Of a stretch of DNA of 64,000 bases, positions 20,626 to 32,880 are shown piece by piece. The stretch comes from Triglochin maritima (taxonomy: Eukaryota; Streptophyta; Magnoliopsida; Alismatales; Juncaginaceae). Location of the stretch: positions 16,758,001 through 16,822,000 of the forward strand of contig OY821788.1 of NCBI GenBank assembly GCA_963682175.1. Reading direction: 5' to 3'. The position numbers and the translations under genes are program-made. The notes beneath the pieces are model-generated. The model saw only the letters and a program-made list of their open reading frames with translations. It did not search any database and was not told the DNA's origin. Position 1 is the stretch's first letter. Each line of letters begins with the position of its first letter.

Positions 20626-23600
20626 GTTTGAGATGCTTTTCTTGTTTAGTAGAATTGCATGCTAGGGTGCCTTTCATTTCATGAATTGTAGAGTTTGGCA
20701 TACGGGGTTTCCTCTGGAAACTCAGGCATTGTTGCATGTTTACTTTCAGGCCGTGATCGGCGATAGGGGTGGTGACCGAGGAGAGGAGCACCGCTACCGG
20801 ATCCAGCTTTCTCTCAGTTGAGGTCGAGTGATTACTGCTTTCGTTGTATAGTCTTTTTATGTAATCACAACTTTTGAAATACTCTGATGATCATATATAT
20901 ATTATATATGTTGGTGCACATGTTTTTAGTATTTGCGTAATATCCTCTGTTGATTGAGTGTTATTAAAAATTTAAATTTTCCGCTGTGTTGAGGATGTTA
21001 CACTTGTGCCTTCATTTACCTTCCCCTTCTCTTGAGTAGCATGTTTAGGCCCCATGGTGCTCATAGTATTGTCTTCTAGAGTGGCCTCTCCCAAGGAAAG
21101 CAACTCTTCTTCACCCATAATTCGTGGGGACCTCCCTTGCAAATTGCCCTCTTGTTCTTCCCTCCTCTTCTTGCTTTCTGAAATTTATTTCCCAAGAGAA
21201 GGATAGGTGTCAATCTCCCTCTCAATTCGTGGGGGGCTTGCTAGGAAAATGTCCTCTTGCTCCTCCCTCCTCTTCTTTCCTTTATGTGAGGTGCAATCTG
21301 ATAATGTTCCCCCAAGAGGAGTAAAGTGGTCCAGCTCCCTCTCTTTTGCAACCAAAATAGGAGCCTCCTCATTTCCCCATTCAAACCTAGAGCACTCAAC
21401 TCTCTCCCCATTGGCTATTCCCGAAATAGAAAACACACTTTCAACTCCCAGTTCCCCTTGCTGTTTTTGTCCACCACTAAGCTCACCCTCTTGTGCACCC
21501 AAAGAGGAATCCGTTGGCATGTCATCCAACATGTCGCCCAACTTAACCCCAAAGCAAAGCTGGTCCCCCCCCCCCCCCCCCCCCCACATGCTACTTGCAT
21601 CAAGTTGCTCCCTTTCTCAAGAGAGAGACACACACCTTTCAAGTTGTTGCATTCTCCCTCCACTTGTGCACCCTCACCTATCACTCCACATGGCACTTCA
21701 AGACTTGCTCCCACTTCCACATCCCCACTCCTTCCTTCCACATCATCATCTCCTCCAGCCTTCCCTTTCTCCTCTTGACCTCTAGTTGCATACTCCACCA
21801 AAGAAATCTGAGTGCCACGTCTAGACACCTCTGAATTTCCTTCCTTTCCATTGCTCTTTCCAGCCTTCCTCCTATCAACCACGACCCACCTCTCCTCCTT
21901 TCCTTGCTGAGCCTCACTAACCTTGTTTATGGCCCCTCTTCTCAGCTTGCATCTCTCCAAGTCATGACCAAACTTGCTACAATTCGTGCAATACCCGGGC
22001 TTCCATTCATACTCCATATTTACTCTATGTGTGCCGACCACTTCTATTTGCACCTCCACCCAACTTGGGTAACTGAAATCAGAAGCAACTTCCACACACA
22101 CCCTAGCATAGGCAAGTCTCCTCCCCGATGCGGTTTGCTCATCCATGTATAATGGCCTCCCAAGAACACTCACAATGTTGCTCAACGTTTTTTGAGACCA
22201 AAATCGAAGGTCTAGCTCCGGGAGATGAATCCAAATGGGAACCGTGCTAATGTTTGCCCTTTGCAAAGCCACTTCCGTAGCCCATTCAAGGACCACAAGG
22301 GGCAGCCACGAATGAAGCAAGGACCTCCTTCAAGCACACGCTTTCTATCTTCAGCAAGAGAGAACCGAAAAACAAGAAAACCTTGACTCCTCTTAATGAC
22401 CTCCAAAGCTCCAGCCAAACCCCACACCTTGTGGAGGTGTTTTTCAAGTGTAGGCAAGTGTGGTCTAAAAGCAATGAAATAACCAACAAGAACTTTATCC
22501 CATCTCTTCAACGACTCCACTACCTCTTGCTTGGAACAAAATGCCAACTTCTCTCCTCCCTTCTCAACCGGACGGACATACTCTAGGGTTGTGGACACCC
22601 TATTTCCAGCCTTGAATAATTCGCTCCATTTCCTTGGGGGAGCAAGAAGACTCCCTAGAGATGGTGCGGAACGATCCTCTCCTTCATCTCCAAGAGATGA
22701 GGATGAGACTTGCAATGGTGGTGGATGGAGACCCTTAAACGTGCCACAACCTCCATCTTCTATGCGCAAATGAGTAGAACTAGGCTTGGATCCATTTTGG
22801 TACAAAAAACCAAGAGATTTGGTGGAAGAAAAATCGGAAACCCTTGAAACCCTTAGGTTTTCCATGTTGCGCCACTCCTTCTCTCTCCTCTCATGTTTTA
22901 TTCTCTCCCTCTCTCTCCCTTGCCCTCTTATCCCTCTCTCTCCTCTTCTCACATTCTCTCGCTTCTCCTTGCTCTGGTTGGGATAATCTTCATTGTGTGA
23001 CTGAGCACTCTTCATATAGGGGTGATATGAGAGAGAGAGGCACCGACTGCTAGATCTCCATCTAGTTACGTCGTATCATATGTTGGTCATCAAACTGAGA
23101 CATTGCAAGAAACTTTGGCCTCTTTCATGCGTGCGGTTGACGACATGAGTGCACCGGTGGCTCCAGTAGTTGTATCGTGCGACTGTTGTGGGTTGAGTGG
23201 TCATGTTATCGGGGAATGTCCTTATGTTCCCCCAGAGCCTGAGTATGAGCATACCTTTTCCCAAAATGCTCCATATGACCATTACGCGTCCGCGTACAAC
23301 CCGAGAGGGATGGATTCGTGGGGAAACAATTCTTATTCAAATTCTTATACTTCATTTTCACCCCAGTATCCTCCTCCCGAATACCCAGATTTCTACCAAC
23401 ACCCCACTTCAAATCATTGGACTCATTCTCAACCCATCAACACCCAACCCCCAAATTTCCCAAGCTCTGACTTGGACCTCATAGTTGACCACAAACCTTA
23501 TTCCTTGAAACAAACTTTACTTACGTTCATGGAAACCACTCAACAGTCCATACAAAATATGGCACTGCAAGTGAGTCAAATGTCGCAGCAATTACGTGAA

Positions 23601-24365
23601 CGTGAGGAGAGTAACTTTTCTTGTCAACATGAGAATTCATCTTTTGATATCGAACCACCACCACATCCGGAAATTCAAAGCACAATCTTTCAAAGTCAAA
23701 CTCCTAGTCAGTCTGAGGGACTTGGGGTTTCAATTCATGATCACTTAGTGGAGGATTCGATTCAAATTGAGGAAAACAAGGACCAAATTCAATATGAGTC
23801 GGCACAGGATTGTGCTTTATCTTTTTGTCCTGTGACCCTTGTGCCACATGATCTTCATGTTGTGCCTCTTAAGGACTCACCTCTGGTGGAGCAAGAGCTC
23901 CCTAGTACCCTCAATTTCAAACAACCTGATGAGAGTTTGCCCCTTACTATTGTTCCTGATTATCTTGGAAATGACGGAACATCAAACAACGACATTGCTA
24001 ATGAGAGTACCTATTAGGAGTTCCTTGGAGGATACCTTGGGTAAGAGACCCACTTTTGTTTGCCTGGTGAGTCGGACTTGCCTAATGAGCTTCCTTACCT
24101 CGTTATGACGCACCAGCCTGTTGGTTGGAGAGTTTGGATTGCCGATCATAACATCAGCACCGCAATGGGAGAAAATCTTCTTCCATTGCCCCATATTTCC
24201 CAAACTCTTGAGAGGTTCAAGCATTTTCAATTTGATCCTTTGAATGAGACGCCTTTGCGTCCAATTCATGAACCTCTCCTTTCATCTTGTGCTCTTTGTG
24301 AGGGGGGCCCAAACATGAGTAATCTGGCCCCACGTGGTGTCATGTTCCCTTTCCAAGTGCATTGA

Positions 24366-25957
24366 CCCACTTTTGAGGTTCCCATTTTGATGTCTTTTGA
24401 CAAATGAAGATGGGAACTTATGTTTGTACATAGTTATATTCAAAAAAAAGTTCAATAAAAGACTCCTTCAGTGAGCATCGATTGTTGTGGGGTCCAACCC
24501 TTGAGTATTTGGACCCCATTTCTTTCACGTAGTTGTATCCCTTCTTTGGCATCTCACAGGTTTTGAGGGAATTTGGGTTGTGTCCATCAACATAGCCATA
24601 CACTTCCCTTTGTACTTCACGTTGGTGAGATATTTCCTGTTTCATTGCATAATTCCATGTAGTATCTTGCTCACATTCATTGAGGACAATGCATGAAGTA
24701 GGTGTGGGGGTGTTTTACGTGTGTACATAGTCGAGTCTTTTTCCTTTGATTTTGTTTTTTTTTCTGTATTGATAGGGTCATGTTAGTGTGCTGCATTTAA
24801 TATCGATATATCTACTTGCCATGATCCTTGGGTGACTTGTCTTCTTTTGCTTGCCTAGTGCTTTTAAATTTTCACATTTCTTTCAAAATCTTCATGTGTT
24901 TCGAAAGAAAATGTTTTGTGGGTTTTGTGTGTGTTTAGTATGTGCAAAACCGTTGAGAGGCAAAGTAAAAAGAATGCTTCCAAAATTGTCTTGAACATGA
25001 TACATTAGGATGTCTAGTGTACTGGCTTTAGGTCTTATCGAGTCATTAGGATGCACCCCGGTTTTCCCTCGGGGGTCATGTAATCATAGGGTTTCAGTAC
25101 TCAGACATTTAAAGAAGTCCACCCTGAACCTAGTGAGTCAATAATTCGTGTCGGTTAATTTAAGGAAGTTTGTTGTAGTCAAGGACCCTTTAAATCTTGT
25201 TGTGAGACATTAGGTGTAGGGGTTTTGGTTCATTTGTAGATAATAAATAAGTGAGTAGGTGTTCTCTCTTCTCGCACGTCTCCTACACTCGGGAAAGTAG
25301 GTCTAAGGGGACTTTGTGCCTGGTACTTTCGAGTCATCTAACTTGGGATGCGCCAACCGAACTCCCGTTACACGGGTGGTGGGGATTGCCCTATGTGGAG
25401 ATTTGGGGAAAGGTGTACATGATAGTGTATGTCCTCATAGGCAATGATGCACGAAACCTGGCCCTAGGATAATGAAACTCCAACTAATAAAAAGAAAAAA
25501 AAATAAGAAAAGAAAAAAAAATTGTAATGCAAATAAGAACCTTAGTGGACCTTACACTTTGTCTCAGTTGAGGATGTTGAGGTTGTCCATGTCTTGCACT
25601 TAAGTCCTTAATTAACTTTCACGAATGATTCATTAGGCTAGGTTTGTGGAATGATTACCTATATAGCGTCGACCCCTAGGATTACCGCATCCAATGATCG
25701 ATAAAAATAAGTCCATCGAGTCGAGTGTCTAGATTGAATAATGCATCTATGTTCGGATTTTGTGGGTATATCCACTGAAAACCTTCAGGAGACAACACTC
25801 CTCCTCCTTGGCGACAAGGAGGTTTAACGGCTTGTTGCACGTGCTAAGTGCATCTGTGATTCCTACGAAAGTGAGTTAGGATTTCCCTGTTTTTCGTATG
25901 CTTTTTCCTTTCTTTTATTTTTCACTTTCTTTGTTTTGCTCGAGACTAGCAAAAGTT
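24366..25957 (+). other. 3' noncoding internal region of element D
   Basis: No gene. It aligns through most of its length with B 6050-7592: hairpin CCCCG…CGGGG at 25056-25074, conserved block 25260-25460, A-rich tract about 25485-25520, GNRA stem 25803-25822. The sequence stays similar to B although the proteins encoded before it differ greatly. Confidence 0.8.
25803..25822 (+). other. RNA stem with GCGA tetraloop (element D)
   Basis: CCTCCTTG-GCGA-CAAGGAGG is identical to the stem in B. It lies 136 bases before the PPT at 25958-25968. Confidence 0.7.
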
Positions 25958-25973
25958 AGGTGTGGGGGTTCCT

Positions 25974-27531
25974 TGATTGACATCATTTCATCCATATCTT
26001 TGTGTCTTATATCCATTATCTTTCACCAAAACAATGCTATGTAACGAGTTTAATGTTTAGTTTTCAGGAATAAGTAGGTTTGAGAAGGAGAGACTCTCAA
26101 AGGACCTAAAAGGAGGAAAAAGGACTGAGTTGAGAAACTCGAGGACTAAGATGCAACATCGAAGGACCTGAATGCAAGATAGAAGGACCAATGAGAAAAC
26201 AAGAATACTCCACACCATCATGGGGAGTATTTTGGAAATTCTATTCGGGTCGGAGGTCCAACAAGTGAAGTAGATGCATCAAAGACCAACAAATACATCC
26301 AGAAAAGCCCAGAAGACAATCCAGAGCGATCCGAACACTGTAGACCGCTAATTAGCGCTCCAAGACCGCTAATTGGCGGTCACTTTTGGTCCGGCTTCGC
26401 TAAGATATATGTGGGGCGTGTATTAGTGTGTATTTAATCTCTTTTTGGTATTTGTTTAGTCCCGTAACGGGGGATTGTCCCGGATTACCTTTTTCTATGG
26501 CTATAAATAGAACTCCTCCTCCTCCATTGTATTCTACCCATTGCTTGGTGGCATTCACTCTACATGGAGTAAGCCTTGAAGCAAAACTCAAGGTGGAGAA
26601 GAGTGCTACCTTCAATGTGAGTGATTTTAATAAAATAGTTGTTCTTAGTTTCTTTTAATCTTGTCTTTTAATTTTGCATGCTTCTTTAGTTTTACTTTCC
26701 TTTCCTTTTAGCTTCTTTAATATGTTTTGCTTGCTTAGGTTAATTTCATTTCAGTACAATGTTTCATTTTGTTAATGTAGTTGTGTAATGATTAGTGAGT
26801 AGTTCCATCCCCATTTGGGGGGTGGAGAAATATGTGATGTGATTATGTGATGTATTTGGTGTGTGTTATCTTAATCCCTTGAGCCTTATATGATTTTCAT
26901 AACCATCTAATGGGATTTCACTCTTGTCTTTGATATGCTAATGCTCTTGAATGAAGCTTAGCATATGCTTAGACTAGTGGACCTATTTTATGGGGAATGA
27001 TGAGGTAAGGATAATGATGGAATTAATATAGGAAACATGACTTGTAGTGTATGTTCTCTTGTTGCCTTTACCTTGGTTAATGCCTTGTATGTTTTAATGA
27101 TATTGGGTTATCTTATTTCATGTGGAGGCAAAGTAGGGTCTAGTCTTTATACATGAGTTCATTTAGCTTCATTCCAATTATTGTCTTGTATGTTTTAATG
27201 ATATGATCTTATCTTATTTCATGTGGAGGCAAAGTTGGATTTAGTTTTATGATTTTCATACACTACATTTTGTGAGGAGCATAATTGAACACACACACAC
27301 ATCTTTATATTCACATTATTTATCTACCCCCTATGGGGTTTAGTTTTATTGCTTATCTTAAATTTGCTTTTTGCATTGTAGTGTAGTTTAGTGTAACCAA
27401 CCTTTCTCTCCTTTCTTTCCCACTCGCCTTCTCACAAACCAAAAGTCGACACACCTCCCTGTGGATCGACCCGTATTTGCCACTGCTTCAACGTGGCTGT
27501 GCACTTGCAGTTAATTAAAACGTATCAATTA
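25974..27531 (+). repeat. 3' LTR of element D
   Basis: The LTR is 1558 bp and follows the PPT AGGTGTGGGGG (25958-25968). It is highly similar to the 5' LTR with scattered substitutions and small indels. The last bases read CAATTA instead of CAATCA. Confidence 0.88.
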
Positions 27532-27536
27532 AGTGA

Positions 27537-29469
27537 TGAAATCCCCCACCTCATCTCCTATAGGTGAATGTCCCCTAGGGTTTTTCATACCTTAATCCAA
27601 CAAACAACACACCAATGAATCACTCACTCTCTTGTTTCAATGTAATCCTTCTAACTAATGTGTGCTTTCTAATGAGTGATGAGTAAAAGAGATTAATTAC
27701 CTTATGCAACATCTATGACAGGAATCGTAAAATAAAAAATAAATACGATGATTACATATATGGAAAGTCCTATATGATGAATGACTTAACAAATATTGTC
27801 TAATCTTTTGTTATAGGTTATTAAAGGCCAAGTTGCTTAAGAGTCAATGAGTTAGAAGAAACTAAACATAAATAAACATTTAACTAAACAAAATAAGTTT
27901 TACAAATAAAACATTATAACATTTCAACATTCTCAAAATAATGCCAAATAAATTTCAGCATTCACTAATTCACATACGAAAATTTGAAAAGTTTTGTAAA
28001 AAATCATGTTAAACTAAATCATAAACTAAACTGAATTGGTTTTCTATTTTGATTACTTCAAACATCGTACCTCAACAAATTCTCGTTGTTTTTTTCAGCA
28101 TGCTATTTAGTATCACGTAGAGTTTTTTAATTATCATAACTTGTAAATAATCATCTTAACATAAAAACTTAATCCTATATATTAGTAACAACAACTTTTT
28201 TGTAGCATTGTAGGTAATTACTCCCACCAAGATTGAGATGAAGACTCAAACAAACAAGAAAATACAATAGTATACCATTTGCAAGTGTGTTATCTGACTC
28301 CAGTGCACTAATTTTAATACGTCCAATAAATAAAAAATACAATATTCTGACCAAAAGCAAGGAAAATATCAAATGGTACTCATTATGGACACCAAAGCAG
28401 TTGAATCATAACAATGAAAACCAAAGGCAAAATGATCAATAATTAACAAGTATTGTTCAGGTCAATTTCATACATAATCAAATGATTCCCCGATTATTAT
28501 CATACAAGTTAAAAGTCAATTTCAGCATTCAACCATGAAACATTCAGTAAAAGAGAGAACATTATAGGAAGTAACATCACCTTGTACTCTTGTTTCTTCC
28601 TATGAAACAACACCCGAAAGATTCTCCTGGTCAGTTCTTTGTACAGAACCAACTCCAAAATCAGGATTCGACTTGTATATCACGTGTATCAAAACCTATT
28701 TACCAACACAACATGTTTTTGTAGTAGTTGGGTATATCATTCATCACTAATGATTTCCTACAAACCAACAAAGGTGACTAAATAGCACACCAAATCACCA
28801 CAACACAATCAAAGATCCACAAAATTTCATAAAAATTAAAAAACAACTAACACTACTGGTGAGGTGTTATGGTTTACTCACCATGACGAAGGTGAATGAT
28901 TATCGGAAGCCGGGGGCAGAGGAGGTTAGAGGAGATCAGGGGTCGTGGCTGTCCTAGATGTGGGTGGCTGAGGTCACGGAGGTGTGTGGCTACGGTGGGG
29001 GAGGAGGTCGAGGGTCGTTGAGGAGGTTGAGGGTCGCGAATGTGGTTGTGTTTTGGTCGTAGATTTACGCGGTGGCTAGGGTTTGGTCGGAGATTGTCGC
29101 GGTTGCTAGGGTTTGGTCGGGTTATCAAAAAGATAATGAAAATGTTTACCTGAACGATTTTATAATAGACTTATAGACGTCGATTAGAAGTCCATCCGAC
29201 GTCTATATGGCAATAGACGTCAGTCATAAGGTCATGCGACGTTTATACTATCGGGAATAGGCATCAGTCATTTGGGACAACCGACGCCTATTCAAGGATT
29301 ATTTTTTAACATTTTTTAAAATGAGGTATAGACGTCGGCTATTAAAAAACCAACGTCTGGATGTGCTCAAAGACGTCGGCTATGAGGGAAGTTGTCATAT
29401 ATAATTATAGACGTCGAATCTAGGGGCGGTCTATTGCCATATAGACGTCGAATATATTTTGCACTAGTG
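27537..29469 (-). other. CACTA1 5' region: leader, GC-rich exon, subterminal repeats, TIR
   Basis: 27537-27830 continues the leader shared with the retrotransposons. 27830-28870 is AT-rich with no gene, probably intron or spacer. 28874-29128 is GC-rich with repeated CTAGGGTTTGGTCGG and resembles a first noncoding exon also seen in CACTA2 and CACTA3. 29160-29469 holds inverted and direct copies of ATAGACGTCG, ending in the terminal CACTAGTGC (minus strand at 29469). Confidence 0.75.
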
Positions 29470-29472
29470 TAT

Positions 29473-31275
29473 AGACTAGGCATAGATTAAGATTATGTGT
29501 GTAGTTGACATAAAGCATAAGTTGTGTCATTAGTGTCCTGAAAGCATGATAGGTATCTAATGATTATGGCAAACATCTATCAAACATTAACATCTAATTT
29601 CAAGTTACTGATGGAAGCATGGAACGTGTCTAAAGATTATGGCAAACATCCATTAAACATTCACATAATCCATTATTAAGGTCAAACATGTATTGTAAAC
29701 AAAAACTAAGGCCATGCACCTAGATATGAGCACGAAGCGTGAAACCATTTAAGAAATGACATTTTGTCAAACACCTCATGAGCATGTAGCTTAAAGAAGT
29801 AAATCCACACATTAGAGGCCTAACCACCACATTCAATGTAAAAACAACAAAACACAACCACCATTAACCTAGCCTACCATCATCCCCACTTCTGAAGAGG
29901 TGGTTTAGCCACACATGAACATGAGAAGTAGTAGGGAAGGAAGTGAGTGAAGATACTTACCAAATAAAGGTTGCAACAATACAAAAGAGAAATCCGAAGC
30001 TTATAAATTAAATCTACTCCTAACCTATTCTAACCTACTCTAATGGTGGGAAAAGGAAAATAGAAGAGAAGGTAGAGGGAAGAGAGAGTGGTGGAATGAA
30101 GGTTACCCTCTCCTTATATATGATTAAGGTACTAGTTCTTCTTGATGAATTCAATCCAACAATCAAGATGATTTCCCACGTTTTTCATCACTATTTTGTG
30201 AATCTGTCATGACATAATACTTGTATGAGAAATCTGGGTATAGATTTAGATTCCTCTCGTCGAGCTAGTCGATTTGAGTACCAATTCGATGTAATTTGAA
30301 CTTCTGTAGACTCGTGGAGAGACTTTTTAAGTCCATGAATCATTTCTAGCGGGATTAGAGTTCAATTGACTTTCTATTTGGTACATAATCCTTTATTCTA
30401 GCCTACTTATCTTTATTCCTGAAATACTTGTAAACACACTCGACTACCACTTGTAGAGGGCCAAATTAAACAATTATGTCATCGATATTACACATGTTAT
30501 GCTACTAATTAAATACAAATGGAAAAGTCTAAGCGAAACAAAGAAAGAGAAAGTATGGAAGAAAGTAAAAGCACACGAAAACACAAGAAATCCTAACTAA
30601 TTTTCATAGGAATCACGGTTGCACTTAGCACGTGTAACAAACCGTTAAACGTCCTTGTTGCCAAGGAGTAGGAGTGGTGTCTCATGAGGGTTTTCAGCGG
30701 ATATACCCACAAAATTTGAAATTGATGCATTATTTAACGAAGTAACATAACTAATTGGACTTACTTTTGTCGATTAATGGACACGGTAATATTACGGGGC
30801 GACTCTATAAATGTATATTATCCACATACCTAGCATAGGGAACCATTTGTTCAAGTTAATTAAGGACTTAAGTAAAAGACGTTGACAACCTTAACATCCT
30901 CAAGTGATATAACGTGAAGAGTCCATAAGGTTTATTATTAGTTTGTTCTTTCTTTTTTCTTAAATTTTTTTCTTTTTCAAAAAAGTAAGGAGTTAAAACT
31001 GGTTGGTGTTAAATTCTCCCATGGTCTGATTTCGTGTATCATTGCTTGTGAGCACTTACACTCTCACGTACTCCTTCCCCCAAATCTCCACATTTGGCGA
31101 TCCCTACCACCCGTGTAAAAGGTGTTCGGTCGTTGCATCCCAAGTTAGACAACTTAAAAGCACTAGGTACTAAGTCTCTTCGGGCCTAATTTCCCGAGTG
31201 ATAGGAGCTGTGTGAGAAGACAGAGCATCATACTAAATTATATCTTATGTACAGATGAACCAGAACCCCGACACT
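29473..31275 (-). mobile_element. Old Athila-like retrotransposon I, 3' part
   Basis: About 29473-30488 resembles a strongly diverged minus-strand LTR (phrases such as ATTATGGCAAACATC and CTTATTTCAGGAATAAAG). From about 30489 the sequence aligns with the 3' noncoding region of C and K: AAACAAAGAAAGAG, the GNRA stem, and the conserved block 31021-31240. The element is interrupted by CACTA2 at 31276 and resumes at 46790. No coding sequence is left in this part. The LTR boundary is approximate. Confidence 0.65.
30652..30667 (-). other. GNRA-loop stem in old element I
   Basis: The minus strand reads TCCTTG-GCAA-CAAGGA. The stem is shortened to 6 bp compared with 8 bp in B, C, D and K. The loop has changed from GCGA to GCAA, which still fits GNRA. 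Confidence 0.6.
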
Positions 31276-31480
31276 CACTAGTGCAGAACAGTGAAAACTC
31301 GTCGCAAAATAGACTTTGACTGTATTAACAGTCGACGTCTATTGTGTGAGAGGTCGGGGTATAGACGTCGAATGTTTGAATATCCATGGTAGTCGACGTC
31401 TATACTGCGACGGTTATTCTGCAGTCTATAGATGTCGAGGTATATACGTCCGCTTGTTGGGATGACCAACATGTATAGGC
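31276..31480 (+). repeat. 5' TIR and subterminal repeats of CACTA2
   Basis: The terminus is followed by inverted and direct copies of TAGACGTCGA (for example 31332-31345, 31363-31375, 31393-31405). These are presumed binding sites of the CACTA TNPA-type protein, by analogy with En/Spm. Confidence 0.75.
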
Positions 31481-32880
31481 CCTATAGAAATCTAACTTAA
31501 GTTACGTTTTTTTCATTTATTCGAGAAAACCCGTTTGAACCCTAGCTGCAAACCCGACCCTCTCCGGCCGAGCCTCCGGCACCACAGCGACGTCCCAACC
31601 CCTCCTCCTATCATCCGGTCCTCCTTCGTCTCAACTCTCAACCACGTGCTCTCCGTCGCCACTGCCACGAGAACAGTTCTTCTTCATGGACTTTCTTTTT
31701 TTGAACAATGTTGGTTGGTTTTGTAGTTTCGAAGGTTTGGAAATAATGGGGGAGACTGGGGGTGGATTTGGAGTTGAAATTTGTTGCCTATTGCATTTGG
31801 AGTTGGAATTTGAGAGATTTTAAAGACTTCTTTTGATTTAATTTCCTATAGATTGTCATCTAGTTCACCTTTTTTTGTGAGTGGATATTCGGACTTTCTG
31901 TTTATAATGTTTGTAGAGCTATTTTGAGAAATTTGTTGTAAAATGTTAGTGGATATTCAAATGTGTAAAATTGGATTAGGAGTTGGGAGTTGAAATTTGT
32001 TGTAAAATTGGATATGGAATCAATTTCTTTTGACATATCAAACTTTATCCATGATTTGTGATTCGATTTCCAACTTATTTTAGTCATGTATACCATGCTG
32101 AAGTCCCTTGTTTTAGACATGTTTAACTTAAATAGCCCTTTACACATACTCCACAAGTTTGCATCCCAATATTAAACAGTGTCCAAGTTATAATTTATTT
32201 ATGGGTTTGCATAAAAAGTGTCCAAATTAGAATAAATCTCGAGTATAGTGAGTTCATACATTTATTTGTGTTTATTTATGTTTTGTTTAGTTAAATGTTT
32301 ATTTACGTGTATTTATGCTGAAAAAAACTTATTTTGTTTAGTTTAAAGTTTAGTTTCAAATAACTCATTGACCCCTTATGCAACTTGGCCTTTAATAACC
32401 TAAAGCAAAAGATTACACAATATTGCTAAGTCATTCATCATATAGGATTTCCATTCACCGTATTTATTATTTATTTTAGGATTTCTGTCATAGATTGCTG
32501 GCGTAAGGTACACAATCTCTTTCATTCGTCACTCACTAGAAAGCACGTAATAGTTAGTAGGACTTGCATTGGAACAAGAGTGAAGTGAGTGTTTGTTTGG
32601 TTTGTTGTTTGTTATATTAAGGTATGAAAAACACTTAGGGGGCAGTCACCTATAGGAGATCAGGTGGGGGATTTCGTCACCCTTTCCTTGGCCCAAAAAC
32701 CACTTAATAAAAGATCCTTAATAAAATCAATTAGACATTGTTCCCTAGGATTTTCGGACGCATTAAGGAGAGGAAACCATTTAAGATGTTTATAGCCTGA
32801 ATGTCATTGCCCATCCAGTCTCCCTGAGCTTTTAGGAACCTCCGGGTTGTTGATTTACTCTTGTAATAAAATGTAATTTT
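31481..32880 (+). other. CACTA2 leader region
   Basis: 31535-31726 is a GC-rich, first-exon-like segment (open for 63 codons, no family recognised). 31740-32370 is AT-rich with nothing recognisable. 32381-32870 is the leader shared with retrotransposons: CAACTTGGCCT, CTGGCGTAAGGTAC at about 32501, GGTGGGGGATTTCGTCACCC at about 32666. Confidence 0.7.

Larger units (their letters stand above)
18772..21002 (-). repeat. Solo LTR (2.2 kb, chromovirus-like start)
   Basis: It is flanked by TSD CTTGT (18767-18771 and 21003-21007). The minus strand begins TGTAACATCCTCAACACAGCGG, a start common among Tekay-type gypsy LTRs; the other end reads GGATCCTACA. It is 2231 bp with no internal region, so it is a solo LTR. 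Inside are a dense GGTCGACCG motif field, nine copies of a short tandem repeat and a (CT)n run at about 19007-19032. Open frames here (19342-20276) come from repeated GC-rich motifs and are not genes. Confidence 0.82.
18401..22865 (-). pseudogene. LINE F ORF1 (DUF4283 and CCHC), split by a solo LTR
   Basis: The ATG is at 22865 (MENLRVSRVSDF). The DUF4283-type nucleic-acid binding domain shows KWSELFKAGNRVST, VVESLKRWDKVLVGYFIAFRPHL and SQGFLVFRFSLAEDRK. A frameshift near 22310 follows. The second half (22320-21415) reads PIWIHLPELDLRFWSQ and the knuckle CTNCSKFGHDLERC, then a Gly/Glu-rich tail with a 21-base C run on the plus strand (21565-21585). The tail continues beyond the LTR insertion to the conserved end HRGHPAP at 18401. 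Confidence 0.87.
14644..22974 (-). mobile_element. L1-type LINE F (degenerate), inserted in D gag
   Basis: The flanking TSD TGGTTGGGATAATCTT (16 bp) is at 14628-14643 and 22975-22990. The poly-A tail appears as the T run at 14644-14650, preceded (minus strand) by AAGCCTCCCTTTTGCTTTGC. This is the same 3' tail as LINE G (AAGCCTCCCTTTTTGCCTTGC). ORF1 lies at 22865-18401 and ORF2 at 18396-14815, both broken. A solo LTR sits in ORF1. The 5' UTR is only about 110 bases and GA-rich, so the copy may be 5'-shortened. Confidence 0.93.
14521..24365 (+). pseudogene. gag-like gene of element D, split by LINE F
   Basis: Coding parts are 14521-14643 and 22991-24365. The start is MNDYMGDQPYHCW, rich in Tyr, Trp and Gly. 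The usual capsid domain of A and C is not recognisable. After the LINE the frame shifts near 23040, then a long frame (23103-24017) carries a CCHC knuckle (CDCCGLSGHVIGEC) and a Pro/Gln-rich stretch (HPTSNHWTHSQP). It also carries a low-complexity acidic region. A stop at 24015-24017 precedes a C-terminal segment (HQPVGWRV … FPFQVH) related to the C terminus of the B, C and K proteins. Without the stop and the LINE this would be a Gag reduced to its RNA-binding and C-terminal parts. Confidence 0.72.
11829..27531 (+). mobile_element. Non-autonomous Ty3-gypsy retrotransposon D, complete with nested LINE
   Basis: Both LTRs are present (11829-13383 and 25974-27531), with a tRNA-Asp type PBS, a leader, a small degenerate gag, a noncoding 3' region and a PPT. 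The flanks are GGTGA (11824-11828) and AGTGA (27532-27536), a one-mismatch 5-bp TSD. CACTA1 leader sequence continues seamlessly at 27537. LINE F interrupts gag between 14643 and 22975. No protease, reverse transcriptase or integrase is present. Confidence 0.88.
9396..29469 (-). mobile_element. CACTA (En/Spm) transposon CACTA1, 5' part and middle
   Basis: Transcribed leftward. The 5' terminus is at 29469, where the minus strand begins CACTAGTGCAAAATATATTC, followed by subterminal repeats carrying ATAGACGTCG. Next come a GC-rich leader exon, a long noncoding leader, a broken TNP2-type gene (11367-9740) and the start of a second gene (9670-9396). The left end is lost behind LTR E. Element D (11829-27531) interrupts the leader. 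A TSD of TAT is suggested at 29470-29472. Confidence 0.85.

Noticed and set aside
21207..21785. 192-codon plus-strand frame, Ser/Pro/His-rich
   Set aside because: Antisense of LINE F ORF1 tail, low complexity.
28175..28372. 65-codon frame in the CACTA1 AT-rich leader
   Set aside because: No domain, AT-rich hydrophobic translation, inside noncoding leader.
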